A DNA stretch of 64,000 bases from Mycobacterium sp. 1245111.1 (GTDB lineage Bacteria; Actinomycetota; Actinomycetes; Mycobacteriales; Mycobacteriaceae). The stretch is from the NCBI RefSeq assembly GCF_001673405.1, contig NZ_LZLV01000009.1, positions 1 through 64,000 of the forward strand, read 5' to 3'. The notes beneath the pieces are model-generated. The model made no database searches and was not told the DNA's origin. It saw nothing but the letters and a program-made list of their open reading frames with translations. Positions 50,368 to 59,491 of this stretch are shown here, piece by piece (position 1 is the first letter of the stretch; each line of letters begins with the position of its first letter). Position numbers and translations under genes: made by a program.

Positions 50368-51396
50368 ATGAGAACCAACGCCGGCGCCATCGCGCGCGTG
50401 GTGGCGTTCACCGTTGTGTCCCTCGCCTTCGTCTTCATCCTGGTCACGGTCTTCGGCCAGTTCCGCTTCGATTCACGCACGTCCTACAGCGCAGTGTTCT
50501 CGAATGTCTCGGGGCTCAAGGGCGGCAACTTCGTTCGCATCGCTGGCGTCGAGGTCGGAAAGGTCAGTGACCTCAAGCTGCAGAAGGACGGCACGGTTCG
50601 GGTCGACTTCGCGATCGACCAAGGACTGCGGCTCACCGAAGGTACCAAGGCTTCAGTGCGGTATGAAAACCTCATCGGTGACCGGTATCTCGCGCTCGAG
50701 GATGGACCCGGTCCGCCCAGGCGGCTGCAGGAGAAGGCGACGATCCCGTTGGCCCGCACCTCTCCGGCCCTCGACGTCGACGCGCTCATCGGCGGCTTCC
50801 GACCGCTGTTCCGAGCGCTGGACCCTGATCAGGTCAATGCACTGTCCGGTCAACTGTTGAGGGTGTTCCAGGGTGAGGGCGCAACCATCTCGTCGGTGCT
50901 CGGCGAGACCTCCGCGCTGACCACCACACTGGCCAACCGGGACAAGCTGATCGGTGACGTGATCAACAATCTGAACGTGGTGCTGCACACCTTCGGCACG
51001 CGTGACAAGCAATTCTCGGACGGCCTGGACAAACTGTCCCAGCTCGTCGGCGCGCTGTCCGAACGCAAGAACGACATCACCAAGGATGTCGCGTACATCA
51101 ACGCCGCCACCGGATCGGTCGCCGACCTGTTGACCCAGGCCCGTCAACCGATCAAAGACGTGATAGCGCAGACGGATCGGTTCTCGGGGCAGATCGAGTC
51201 CGACCACACCTACTTCGACGACCTCGTCAAGACGCTTCCCGACGTCTATCAGGTGCTGTCCCGTCAGGGCCTCTACGGCGACTACTTCGGATTCTTCATC
51301 TGCGACATCGTCATCAAGCTCAACGGCCGCAACGGGCAACCCACGTTCGTCAAGCTGGCGAGCCAGGTAACGGGGCGGTGCTTGCCGAAAAAATGA
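50368..51396 (+). CDS. mceB: MceB-family protein
   Basis: 342 aa, AAGGAGATG-type ribosome site just upstream. N-terminal anchor (VVAFTVVSLAFVFILVTVFG), MCE domain with FRFDSRTSYSAVF and IAGVEVGKVSDL, a helical middle and a short C-terminal region with the two cysteines of FFICDIVIK and GRCLPKK typical of MceB. Order after mceA supports the class. Its stop overlaps the mceC ATG. Confidence 0.9.
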   Translation: MRTNAGAIARVVAFTVVSLAFVFILVTVFGQFRFDSRTSYSAVFSNVSGLKGGNFVRIAGVEVGKVSDLKLQKDGTVRVDFAIDQGLRLTEGTKASVRYENLIGDRYLALEDGPGPPRRLQEKATIPLARTSPALDVDALIGGFRPLFRALDPDQVNALSGQLLRVFQGEGATISSVLGETSALTTTLANRDKLIGDVINNLNVVLHTFGTRDKQFSDGLDKLSQLVGALSERKNDITKDVAYINAATGSVADLLTQARQPIKDVIAQTDRFSGQIESDHTYFDDLVKTLPDVYQVLSRQGLYGDYFGFFICDIVIKLNGRNGQPTFVKLASQVTGRCLPKK

Positions 51397-52772
51397 CCTC
51401 ATTCACAAGCCGCTTCAGCGCGTTGAAGAAGAAGATCAAGCGACCCGACATCAAGCCGCTCGCCGACCGCAACCGGGTCACCGTCGGCCTGGTCGGCATC
51501 GGCATCGTCGTCGCGCTGGTCGCCGCCGTCTTCTCCTACGAGAAAATCCCATTCCTCACCGGAAAGTCCGGCTACTCCGCGTATTTCACCGAGGCAGGCG
51601 GCATCAAGCCGGACAGTGATGTGCGGGTGTCAGGGCTCTCGGTCGGCCGGGTGTCCAGCGTCAAACTGGACGGCACCACAGTGCTGGTCAATTTCACCGT
51701 CGACGACGACGTGGCGCTGGGCAACCGCACCGAGGCGTCGATCAAGACCGAGACCGTGCTCGGCACCAAGATGCTCGAGATCACCCCGCGAGGAGACGGC
51801 AAGCTCCAGGGGCCGATCCCGGTCGAGCGCACTCGCGCGCCCTACGACTTACCGGACGCCCTAGGCGATTTGACGAGCACGGTCAGCGCCTTGGACACGA
51901 CGAAGCTGTCCGAGGCGCTGACAACCTTGGCCAATACGTTCAAAGACACGCCGCCCGACGTGAAGGCCGCACTGGACGGTGTCGCGCAGTTCTCCAGCAC
52001 GCTGGACAACCGCGACGCGAAACTGCGCAGCCTGCTGAGCAATGCGAACAAGGTCGTCGGCGTGCTCGCCAAGCGCAGCGACCAGATCGCCGGTCTGGTC
52101 ACCAACGCCAACGCGCTGCTGGCCGAGTTGCTGACCCAACGCAATGCGATTGACGCACTGATGACCAATGTCGGCGCGGCGTCCCGCGAGATCTCCGCGG
52201 TGGTCGGCGACAACCGGACGCAACTCAAGCCCGCACTGGACAAGCTCAACAGCGTGCTCGGGGTGCTGGACGACCGAAAAAAGGAACTTCAGCGCACGCT
52301 GTATCTGATCCCCAAGTACGCCATGTCATTTGGTGAGGTGCTGGGATCGGGACCGTTCTTCAAAGCCTCGCTGCCGAACCTGACCCTGGGCCAGTGGGTG
52401 CAGCCGTTCACCGACGCCGCGTTCTCCGACCTCGGGCTCGACCCCGCCACGCTGCTGCCATCGCAACTCGTCGATCCCGGCAACGGCCAACCCGGGCTGC
52501 CGTACCTCCCGGTGCCCTATCCGCGAACCGGCCAGGGCGGCGAGCCGCGACGCAACATCCCGGACGCCATCACCGGCAACCCTGGCGACCAGCCGTGCAG
52601 TGTGCCGGGCAGGCCGGGCGCCCGCGGCTGCTACCCGCTGCGGCCGGAACCACCGGCGCCGCCGCCCGGTGGGCCACCGCCCGGGCCGCCGGCAGACCTC
52701 AAGCCACCACCGACACAGACGCCGGTGTATGTGCCCGCGCCCAATGAAGTGCCTGCGAACGGAGGCCGGTGA
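51393..52772 (+). CDS. mceC: MceC-family protein
   Basis: 459 aa from ATG 51393 in an ATGA overlap with mceB. A basic N-terminus is followed by an anchor helix (VTVGLVGIGIVVALVAAVFS), the MCE domain (VSGLSVGRVSSVKL) and long helices. The last ~90 residues are very proline-rich (PEPPAPPPGGPPPGPPADL), as in other MceC proteins, and probably span or contact the cell wall. It ends overlapping mceD. Confidence 0.9.
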   Translation: MTSFTSRFSALKKKIKRPDIKPLADRNRVTVGLVGIGIVVALVAAVFSYEKIPFLTGKSGYSAYFTEAGGIKPDSDVRVSGLSVGRVSSVKLDGTTVLVNFTVDDDVALGNRTEASIKTETVLGTKMLEITPRGDGKLQGPIPVERTRAPYDLPDALGDLTSTVSALDTTKLSEALTTLANTFKDTPPDVKAALDGVAQFSSTLDNRDAKLRSLLSNANKVVGVLAKRSDQIAGLVTNANALLAELLTQRNAIDALMTNVGAASREISAVVGDNRTQLKPALDKLNSVLGVLDDRKKELQRTLYLIPKYAMSFGEVLGSGPFFKASLPNLTLGQWVQPFTDAAFSDLGLDPATLLPSQLVDPGNGQPGLPYLPVPYPRTGQGGEPRRNIPDAITGNPGDQPCSVPGRPGARGCYPLRPEPPAPPPGGPPPGPPADLKPPPTQTPVYVPAPNEVPANGGR

Positions 52773-54169
52773 TGGCCTTCGCGAAAGCCCGTGCGCGACT
52801 TGACAAAGGCGCAGCCTGGATTGAGAACCATCGACGCGTCACCAAGGTGGGGACAGCGACCAGCCTGCTGGTGATCCTCGCGGTCGGGATAAGCATGATC
52901 GTGTCACCGTGGTGGAAGCAGGTGACGCGCAACACCTACATCGCCTACTTCCCGAACACCAACGGTGTCTACACCGGCGACGAAATCCGCATCCTGGGCG
53001 TGGCGGTCGGAACGATCGAGAAGATTGAGCCGCAACCCCAAGCGGCGAAGGTCACGTTCACAGTCGACTCGCAGTACTCGTTGCCCGCCGACGTCAAGGC
53101 AGCGATCCTGTCGCCGTCGCTGGTCACCTCGCGGGCGATTCAACTCGTCCCCGTGTATTCCGGCGGCCCGAAACTGGCTGACGGCGCGACGATTCCTTTA
53201 GAACGGACCGCGGTGCCGGTGGAGTGGGACGACCTGCGCAAGCAATTGGAGAAGCTGACCGACTCCCTGCAGCCGACGACCGAGGGCGGGACCAGCGCGC
53301 TCGGGCAATTCGTCAACACCTCTGCGGCGAATCTGCGCGGAGAGGGCGACACCGCGCGCGACACCCTCGTCAAGCTGTCGCAGGCGGTTTCGGCGCTTGG
53401 TGACCACAGCACGGACATCTTCAGCACGCTGCGCAACCTGCAGACGTTCGTCTCCGCGCTGACCTCGAGCAGCGAGCTGCTGGCGTCGTTCAACAAGAAC
53501 CTGGCCACCATCACCACGGTGATGTCCAATACCCCCAACGAGTGGGGTCAGGCGATCGCGGGATTGGACGCCGCCGTCAACGATCTGCGTCCGTTCGTCG
53601 CCGAGAACCGCGAGGCCATCGGCACCACATTCGACCACCTCAACGAGATCACCACGGCGTTGAACGACAGCCGTCGCGACATCAAGCAAACCCTGCACGT
53701 CGCGCCGAACGTCTTCCAGAACTTCCTGAACATCTACCAGCCGGCGCAGAGCGCGGTCACCGGAATCTTGGCGCTGTCGAACTTTGCCGACACCGTCCAA
53801 TCCATCTGCGGGTCAATCGAATCCGACGGCCGGGTCGGGGCGAAGCAGTCGGCGCGACTGTGCGAGCAGTATCTGTCGCCGATCATCAAGAACCGGCAGT
53901 ACAACTTCCTTCCGATCGGCCTCAACCCGTTCGTCGGCGCTGCGGCGCGTCCCAACGAGATCACCTACAGCGAGGACAAGCTCAACCCGCACATCCCGCC
54001 GCCGGGAGCACCCCCCGGCGCACCACCGGCCGACGCGCCGCCTCCGGTGTCGCCGCAGGCATTGCCGGGAGGCGCCGTGCCGCCCGCACCGACGGCGGTT
54101 CGGGCCACCGACCCACACGCAGGGTTGACCGGCATGATGGTGCCTGCGCCGCCAGGGGGCACGCCGTGA
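52772..54169 (+). CDS. mceD: MceD-family protein
   Basis: 465 aa from ATG 52772; GTG 52769 is one codon earlier. N-terminal anchor (GTATSLLVILAVGISMIVSP), MCE domain (EIRILGVAVGTIEKIE), long helical region and Pro/Ala-rich tail (PPPGAPPGAPPADAPPPV). Fourth Mce subunit by order. Its stop overlaps the mceE GTG. Confidence 0.9.
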   Translation: MAFAKARARLDKGAAWIENHRRVTKVGTATSLLVILAVGISMIVSPWWKQVTRNTYIAYFPNTNGVYTGDEIRILGVAVGTIEKIEPQPQAAKVTFTVDSQYSLPADVKAAILSPSLVTSRAIQLVPVYSGGPKLADGATIPLERTAVPVEWDDLRKQLEKLTDSLQPTTEGGTSALGQFVNTSAANLRGEGDTARDTLVKLSQAVSALGDHSTDIFSTLRNLQTFVSALTSSSELLASFNKNLATITTVMSNTPNEWGQAIAGLDAAVNDLRPFVAENREAIGTTFDHLNEITTALNDSRRDIKQTLHVAPNVFQNFLNIYQPAQSAVTGILALSNFADTVQSICGSIESDGRVGAKQSARLCEQYLSPIIKNRQYNFLPIGLNPFVGAAARPNEITYSEDKLNPHIPPPGAPPGAPPADAPPPVSPQALPGGAVPPAPTAVRATDPHAGLTGMMVPAPPGGTP

Positions 54170-55290
54170 GGCGCATACTATGTGCGGCGCTTGCCATCTC
54201 AACCCTGTGCCTGCTGACGTCCTGTGGCGGCTGGCGAGGTCTCAATTCGCTGCCGCTGCCCGGCACCGCGGGTGACGGTAAGGGCGCCTACACCATTCAG
54301 GCTCAACTACCTGATGTCGTTGTCATTCAACCGAATACCCGGGTGCGGGTTGCCGACGTGAACATCGGCAACGTCACCAAAATCGAAGTCCAGGACTGGC
54401 ACGCGCTGGTGACCATGCGGATCGACGGCAGTGTTCAATTGCCCGAGAACAGCACCGCCAAAGTCGGGCAGACCAGCCTGCTGGGCTCGATGCACATCGA
54501 ACTGGCTCCGCCTACTGACGAAGCGCCGAGAGGTCAGCTGAAGAACGGCTCGGTGATCCCGTTGGCGAGGGCCGCCACCTACCCGACTACTGAGCAGACC
54601 CTTGCGTCGGTAGCAATTTTGCTCAACGGCGGCGGTCTGGGCCATATCCAAGAACTCACAAGGACTTTCGCAACGGCCTTGAGCGGCCGGGAGAAAGAGA
54701 TGCGCAGCCTGTTGACCCAGCTGGACACCTTCGTCACCGAGACGAAGAAGCAAACCGACGACATCATCACGGCCATCGACAGCGTCAACCAACTCGTCGG
54801 TCAGGTCGCGGACAAGGATGAAACGGTCGATAAGGCGCTTACGACAATCCCGCAAGCGCTCGGAGTCCTGTCAGACACGCGGAAGGTGCTCGTCGACGCG
54901 ATCGACAGGGTGGGTCAGTTCAGCGCGGTCTCGGCTTCCACGATCCAGCAGTCCAAGAAGTCGCTCGTCGACAACTTCCGCAACTTGGCGCCAGCGCTGC
55001 GAGAACTGGCCAACGCCGGGCCGGCGCTCACCCGCGGCCTAGACTTCCTCTCCACGCTCCCGTGGGTGAAAAGCACGGTGCCCAACTGGTTTAGGGGTGA
55101 CTTCGCCAACATCTCGCTTGTCGTCGACCTGACCTTGAGCCGATTGGACAGCGGCTTCTTCACCGGGTCGCGGTGGGAGGGGAACCTCACCGAACTCGAG
55201 ATGCAGTGGGGTCGAACGATCGGCCAGATGCCCAGCCCCTACACCGCGGTCAATCCGTTGATCGCGCCCTACCACTGGGGTGGTTACTAG
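54166..55290 (+). CDS. mceE: MceE-family lipoprotein
   Basis: 374 aa from GTG 54166. The signal peptide ends in lipobox LLTSC (Cys ~20), marking this as the lipoprotein member of the Mce set (LprK/LprN-like). The MCE domain (TRVRVADVNIGNVTKIEV) and the helical region follow; the C-terminus ends in IAPYHWGGY. The lipid anchor holds the complex at the outer face of the inner membrane. Confidence 0.91.
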   Translation: MRRILCAALAISTLCLLTSCGGWRGLNSLPLPGTAGDGKGAYTIQAQLPDVVVIQPNTRVRVADVNIGNVTKIEVQDWHALVTMRIDGSVQLPENSTAKVGQTSLLGSMHIELAPPTDEAPRGQLKNGSVIPLARAATYPTTEQTLASVAILLNGGGLGHIQELTRTFATALSGREKEMRSLLTQLDTFVTETKKQTDDIITAIDSVNQLVGQVADKDETVDKALTTIPQALGVLSDTRKVLVDAIDRVGQFSAVSASTIQQSKKSLVDNFRNLAPALRELANAGPALTRGLDFLSTLPWVKSTVPNWFRGDFANISLVVDLTLSRLDSGFFTGSRWEGNLTELEMQWGRTIGQMPSPYTAVNPLIAPYHWGGY

Positions 55291-55291
55291 C

Positions 55292-56800
55292 ATGGCGCGT
55301 TCGAGCTCGCTGCGGCTGTCTCGCGGGGTGTGGACCCAGTTGGCGATCCTGGCGTCGGTCACCGTGATCTCCATCGCGGTGATGGCCTTCGGCTTCATCA
55401 AAGTGCCTGCGCTGCTTGGCATCGGGCGGTACACGGTCAAGGTCGACCTGCCCGCATCGGGCGGACTGTACCCGACGTCGGTGGTGAATTACCGCGGCAG
55501 CGAGATCGGCAGCGTCAAGTCGGTCGACGTCACTCAAAGCGGAGTTCAGGCTGTCCTCTCGCTGAAATCCGAGATCGCGATTCCCCGCGACGTGACCGCC
55601 GCGGTGCACAGCCGATCCGCGGTTGGAGAGCAATTCCTCGAGCTCACCCCGCGGTCGGGCACCGCCCAGGACATCGGCCCGAAGTTGCGCGACGGTGACG
55701 TCATCGCCCTTGGCAGAACGCAAATCCCAGTCGATATCGGTTCGCTGCTCGACACCACCAACAAGGCGCTCGCGGCCATCCCGCAGGACAACCTGCACAC
55801 CGTCGTCGAAGAAGCCTCCAAGGCTGTGGCGGGCCTCGGCCCGGAATTGTCTCGCCTCGTCGATGGCGGAACCGCGCTGGCGATCGACGCCGGTAAAACC
55901 ACCGACTCGTTCTCCCGGCTGATCGACGAGTTCGTACCGGTCGCCAATTCGCAAGTGCGAACCTCGGATTCGATCGCGACGTGGGCGCGACGGGTGAACG
56001 CGATCACCAGCCAGGTGAAGGACCAAGACAGCAGGCTCGCGGATCTGCTCAACACCGCCGGCCCGGCCCTCGGCGAAGGCACTGCGCTGTTCGATCGGCT
56101 GGCGCCGACGTTGCCGGTGCTGCTGTCGAACCTGGTCAGCCTGGGCACTATTGCGGTGAACTACCGAAACGACCTAGAACAGCTACTGGTGATGTTCCCG
56201 CAGGGGACCGCGGTCATGTCGTCCATCATCGTGCCGGACCGGGTTGCCAAGATGGACTACAAGGGCATCTATCTCGACTTCAATCTGAACCTCAACTCAC
56301 CGCCCCCGTGCAATGCCGGTTTCTTGCCTGTGCAGCAGCAGCGCATCCCGGTGCGGGAGGACTATCCCGACCGCACCAACGGTGAGTTGTATTGCCGGAT
56401 CCCACAGGACTCCGACATGAACGTCCGCGGCGTTCGTAACGTCCCCTGTGAGACCAAACCGGGCAAGCGCGCACCGACGGTCGAAATGTGCGAAAGCGAC
56501 GAGCAGTACGTCCCGCTGAACGATGGCCTGTTCTGGAAGGGCGATCCGAACGCGACGTTGAGCGGCCAGAGCGTGCCGCAGTATCCGAAGGGTGGGGCGC
56601 CGTATTCGCCGGGCGAGCACTGGCACCCTCCCGTTGACCCGGCGGCGCCCAAGCCGGTGACCGCCATTCCCTACGACCCCATGACCGGGAACTACGTCGG
56701 GCCGGATGGCAAGCACTACAGCGATTCCGACCTGGCATTCACCTCGAAAGGCAAGACATGGCAAAGCATGCTGGTGCCACCGACAAAGCCGAACCCGTAG
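55292..56800 (+). CDS. mceF: MceF-family protein
   Basis: 502 aa from ATG 55292, one base after the mceE stop; a GTG twelve bases earlier is in frame but has no better ribosome site. N-terminal anchor (VWTQLAILASVTVISIAVMA), MCE domain (VVNYRGSEIGSVKSVDV), helices and a long C-terminal domain with four cysteines (PPPCNAG, LYCRI, VPCET, EMCES), typical of MceF. It overlaps the next gene by 43 bp. Confidence 0.9.
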   Translation: MARSSSLRLSRGVWTQLAILASVTVISIAVMAFGFIKVPALLGIGRYTVKVDLPASGGLYPTSVVNYRGSEIGSVKSVDVTQSGVQAVLSLKSEIAIPRDVTAAVHSRSAVGEQFLELTPRSGTAQDIGPKLRDGDVIALGRTQIPVDIGSLLDTTNKALAAIPQDNLHTVVEEASKAVAGLGPELSRLVDGGTALAIDAGKTTDSFSRLIDEFVPVANSQVRTSDSIATWARRVNAITSQVKDQDSRLADLLNTAGPALGEGTALFDRLAPTLPVLLSNLVSLGTIAVNYRNDLEQLLVMFPQGTAVMSSIIVPDRVAKMDYKGIYLDFNLNLNSPPPCNAGFLPVQQQRIPVREDYPDRTNGELYCRIPQDSDMNVRGVRNVPCETKPGKRAPTVEMCESDEQYVPLNDGLFWKGDPNATLSGQSVPQYPKGGAPYSPGEHWHPPVDPAAPKPVTAIPYDPMTGNYVGPDGKHYSDSDLAFTSKGKTWQSMLVPPTKPNP

Positions 56801-57420
56801 ACCCGGACGAACTCGCCGACGTCGACAGCGCCGCTGAGGAGATCGACACGGCGGACTTCGATGCCGAAAGCGCCGTCGACGAAGCCTCACCGGACGAGAA
56901 GGCGACGGGCACTAAAAAGCGTGTGCCGCAATGGTTGTTGCGGACTCCGACGCCGATCGCGGTCGGCGCCGGCGCTGTCGTGGCGCTACTCGGCGTGGGA
57001 GGCTGGCTCGGTCTCCGACTGCACCAGGATCACCAGGTGCAGGACCAGCGCAGTCTTTACGTGCAGGTTGCGCGCCAGACCGCGATCAACCTGACGACGA
57101 TCAACTACGCCGAGGTCGATACCGACATCAAGCGGGTGTTGGATTCGGCCACCGGCGGCTTCCACGACGAATTCCAAAACCGGTCACAACCCTTCGTCGA
57201 GGTCGTGAAGAAGGTGCAGTCGAAGACCGAAGGCACCATCGCCGAGGCGGGCCTGCTGTCCTACACGAAAGAGCAAGCGCAGGTGTTGGTCGCGATATCG
57301 GTCAAGACGTCGATGGGCACGGCTCCGGCCGACCAAGAGCCTCGCCGGTGGCGGATGCGGCTTACCGTGGACAAAGTTGGCGATAGCGCCAAGGTGTCGA
57401 ATGTGGAGTTCGTGCCGTGA
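56758..57420 (+). CDS. Mce-associated membrane protein 1
   Basis: 220 aa. The first ~50 residues are acidic and disordered (ELADVDSAAEEIDTADFDAE), then come a membrane helix (~67-90; PIAVGAGAVVALLGVGGWLG) and a periplasmic NTF2-like domain of ~130 residues. This is the Mas layout found after mceF in mycobacterial mce operons, where such proteins stabilise the Mce complex. The ATG lies inside the end of mceF. Confidence 0.85.
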   Translation: MAKHAGATDKAEPVDPDELADVDSAAEEIDTADFDAESAVDEASPDEKATGTKKRVPQWLLRTPTPIAVGAGAVVALLGVGGWLGLRLHQDHQVQDQRSLYVQVARQTAINLTTINYAEVDTDIKRVLDSATGGFHDEFQNRSQPFVEVVKKVQSKTEGTIAEAGLLSYTKEQAQVLVAISVKTSMGTAPADQEPRRWRMRLTVDKVGDSAKVSNVEFVP

Positions 57421-57461
57421 GTAGTCGGACCGCATTGACCACGCGAGAGGAGGACTCCGCG

Positions 57462-58061
57462 ATGTCCGATGACAACGACTCGGCCTCCCACGAGTGGGAC
57501 GACTTGGCCGACGCGGCGGAGGCCGCCGACGAGGCAGACCTGGTCGACGCCGACGACGCGACCGCCAAAGAGCGCGTTCGGATCAGGTGGGGCCGTCTGC
57601 TGGTCGCGGCACTGCCCACCGTGGCGTTGATCCTGGCGCTCGGCGTCGGTTACCTGAAGTGGCTCGATGGCAAGGAACGCGAATCCCGCATCGCCGCTGA
57701 GCAATCGGTGAAGGCGGCCTCGGAAAGCACGATCGCGATCCTGTCGTACAAGCCCGAGACGGTGGACCAAGATCTGAAGGCGGCGGCGGATCGCCTGACC
57801 GCCGGATTCCGCCAGCAATACACCCAACTCGTCACCGACGTTGTTGCGCCGGGGGCCAAACAGCAGCACATCACGGCGGTGGCGACCGTGCCCGCTGCGG
57901 CGTCGGTCATCGCGACCGGAAAGCAAGCTGTGGTACTGGTTTTCGTCGACCAGATCACCACCATCGGCAGCGATCCGCCCACGCAGAGCACGTCGAGCGT
58001 GCGCGTCACTCTCGACAAGATTGACGGCAAGTGGCTCATCTCTCAGTTCGACCCGGTGTAG
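57462..58061 (+). CDS. Mce-associated membrane protein 2
   Basis: 199 aa from ATG 57462. This start has a perfect AGGAGG (57448-57453) eight bases upstream; a GTG at 57417 overlapping the previous stop would add 15 residues. Acidic N-terminus (EWDDLADAAEAADEADLVDA), membrane helix (LLVAALPTVALILALGVGYL) and a periplasmic NTF2-like domain ending KLISQ-like (GKWLISQFDPV). It pairs with the preceding gene as a Mas-type subunit. Confidence 0.85.
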   Translation: MSDDNDSASHEWDDLADAAEAADEADLVDADDATAKERVRIRWGRLLVAALPTVALILALGVGYLKWLDGKERESRIAAEQSVKAASESTIAILSYKPETVDQDLKAAADRLTAGFRQQYTQLVTDVVAPGAKQQHITAVATVPAAASVIATGKQAVVLVFVDQITTIGSDPPTQSTSSVRVTLDKIDGKWLISQFDPV

Positions 58062-58072
58062 GTGAGGTAGAC

Positions 58073-58975
58073 ATGAAACGAGTGTCGACGGTCGCGCGAC
58101 GGCTGTCCGTCGTCGCGCTGAGCATCGGATGGTCTGCGGCAACCGTGATTTCGGGTCCGGTGGCGCCCGCGAAGGCGGCCGGCTTCGAGACTCTGCAGGT
58201 GCCGTCGGCGTCGATGGGCCGCAACATTCCGGTGCAATTCCTGGCCGGCGGCCCGCACGCGGCGTACCTGCTCGACGGTTTCAACGCCGCCCCGGACGTC
58301 AGCAACTGGGCGACCGCGGGCAACGGGTTCAACACCCTTGCCGGCAAAGGGATTTCGGTGGTGGCACCCGCGGGTGGTGCCTACAGCATGTACACGAACT
58401 GGGAGCAGGACGGCAGCAAGCAGTGGGACACATTCTTGTCCACTGAGTTGCCGGACTGGCTCGCCGCCAACAAGGGCCTCGCGCCCGGCGGGCACGGCGT
58501 CGTCGGCGTCTCGCAGGGCGGGTATGCGGCCACGGCGCTGGTGACCTTTCACCCTGACCGATTCCGTTACGCCGGTTCGTTTTCCGGCTTCCTGACCCCG
58601 GAACGCACCGGCGTGGACGGCGCGATCAGGGCTGCCCTGCTGCAAGGCGGCGCCGACAGCGGGGCAATGTGGGGCGCGCCGCAGCTCGGTCGGTGGAAGT
58701 GGCATTCGCCCAACCAAAACGTCCAGCAGCTGGTCGACGACGATGCCCGACTGTGGATTTTCAGCCCGGGCAGTGGCGCTCCGACCGATCCGGGTGCCAT
58801 GGGCGACACCGGCGACATTTCCCAGGGCACCAACGCCCAGTTCTACTCGCACTACCGAGACGTCGGCGGTACCAATGCCCACTTCGACCTTGGTCGCGGC
58901 GGCGGCAACGACTGGCCGACCTGGTCGAGGCAGCTCAGTGCGATGTCCGCCGATCTCGCGGCCAACATCCGCTAG
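58073..58975 (+). CDS. MPT51/antigen 85-like secreted protein
   Basis: 300 aa with signal peptide (to ~residue 36). It is very close to MPT51 (FbpD): VPSASMGRNIPVQFLAGGPH, AYLLDGFNAAPDVSNW, WEQDGSKQWDTFLS and MWGAPQLGRWKWH are all present. MPT51 has an Ag85 alpha/beta-hydrolase fold without mycolyltransferase activity and binds fibronectin or the wall. Here the nucleophile position is Ser 147 (GVSQGGYAA), but the Ag85 catalytic His position near the C-terminus (THSWEYW) reads GNDWPTW. It is 11 bp after the Mas gene, so it is part of the mce operon rather than beside fbpA as in M. tuberculosis. Confidence 0.88.
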   Translation: MKRVSTVARRLSVVALSIGWSAATVISGPVAPAKAAGFETLQVPSASMGRNIPVQFLAGGPHAAYLLDGFNAAPDVSNWATAGNGFNTLAGKGISVVAPAGGAYSMYTNWEQDGSKQWDTFLSTELPDWLAANKGLAPGGHGVVGVSQGGYAATALVTFHPDRFRYAGSFSGFLTPERTGVDGAIRAALLQGGADSGAMWGAPQLGRWKWHSPNQNVQQLVDDDARLWIFSPGSGAPTDPGAMGDTGDISQGTNAQFYSHYRDVGGTNAHFDLGRGGGNDWPTWSRQLSAMSADLAANIR

Positions 58976-58984
58976 GAGATAGCT

Positions 58985-59491
58985 ATGTCTGACAAGCGGA
59001 TTCGCCGAGTTGCACTGCTGCTCTGGGCCCCGTTGGTATTCGTCGTTCCGAACGCCTTCGCGATGGCGGCTCCCGGCGTCCCGGGAAACAACGACCGCCT
59101 CAACAACGGCATCGTGGTGAACGTCGACACCATCAAGGCGCAGGCGGGTTGCACCACCAAGCTGAAGAAGAACCCGCAATTGGAGGCCGCCGCGCAGCGC
59201 CACACAGTCGATGTGCTCAACAACCGCAACCTCGACGCCGACGTCGGTTCCGACGGATCGTCGGTGGCCGACCGGGCTCGCGGCGCGGGATATCGCGGCG
59301 TCGTCGCCGAGACGGTGGCGATCAACAACTCACTGGCCATCAATGACCTTGATGTGATTGGGAATTGGTATTACCGCCCCGATTACATGGCGATCATGTC
59401 GAATTGCGCCAACACCCAAATCGGGGTGTGGTCGGAGAACAGTGTCGACCGCAGTGTTCTGGTCGCGGTCTACGGGCAGCCGGACCGATGA
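58985..59491 (+). CDS. Secreted CAP-domain (SCP/PR1-like) protein
   Basis: 168 aa, signal peptide ~1-29 (VALLLWAPLVFVVPNAFA), ribosome site TAGGAGAT just upstream. The CAP fold is seen in PQLEAAAQRHTVDVL, ADVGSDGSSVADRARGAGYRG, AETVA and the C-terminal NTQIGVWSENSVDRSVLVAVYGQ. The His normally preceding GSDGS is Asp 86, so the canonical metal-binding tetrad is incomplete. Two cysteines (56 and ~139) may pair. The function of mycobacterial CAP proteins is unclear. It lies 9 bp after the MPT51-like gene. Confidence 0.8.
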   Translation: MSDKRIRRVALLLWAPLVFVVPNAFAMAAPGVPGNNDRLNNGIVVNVDTIKAQAGCTTKLKKNPQLEAAAQRHTVDVLNNRNLDADVGSDGSSVADRARGAGYRGVVAETVAINNSLAINDLDVIGNWYYRPDYMAIMSNCANTQIGVWSENSVDRSVLVAVYGQPDR

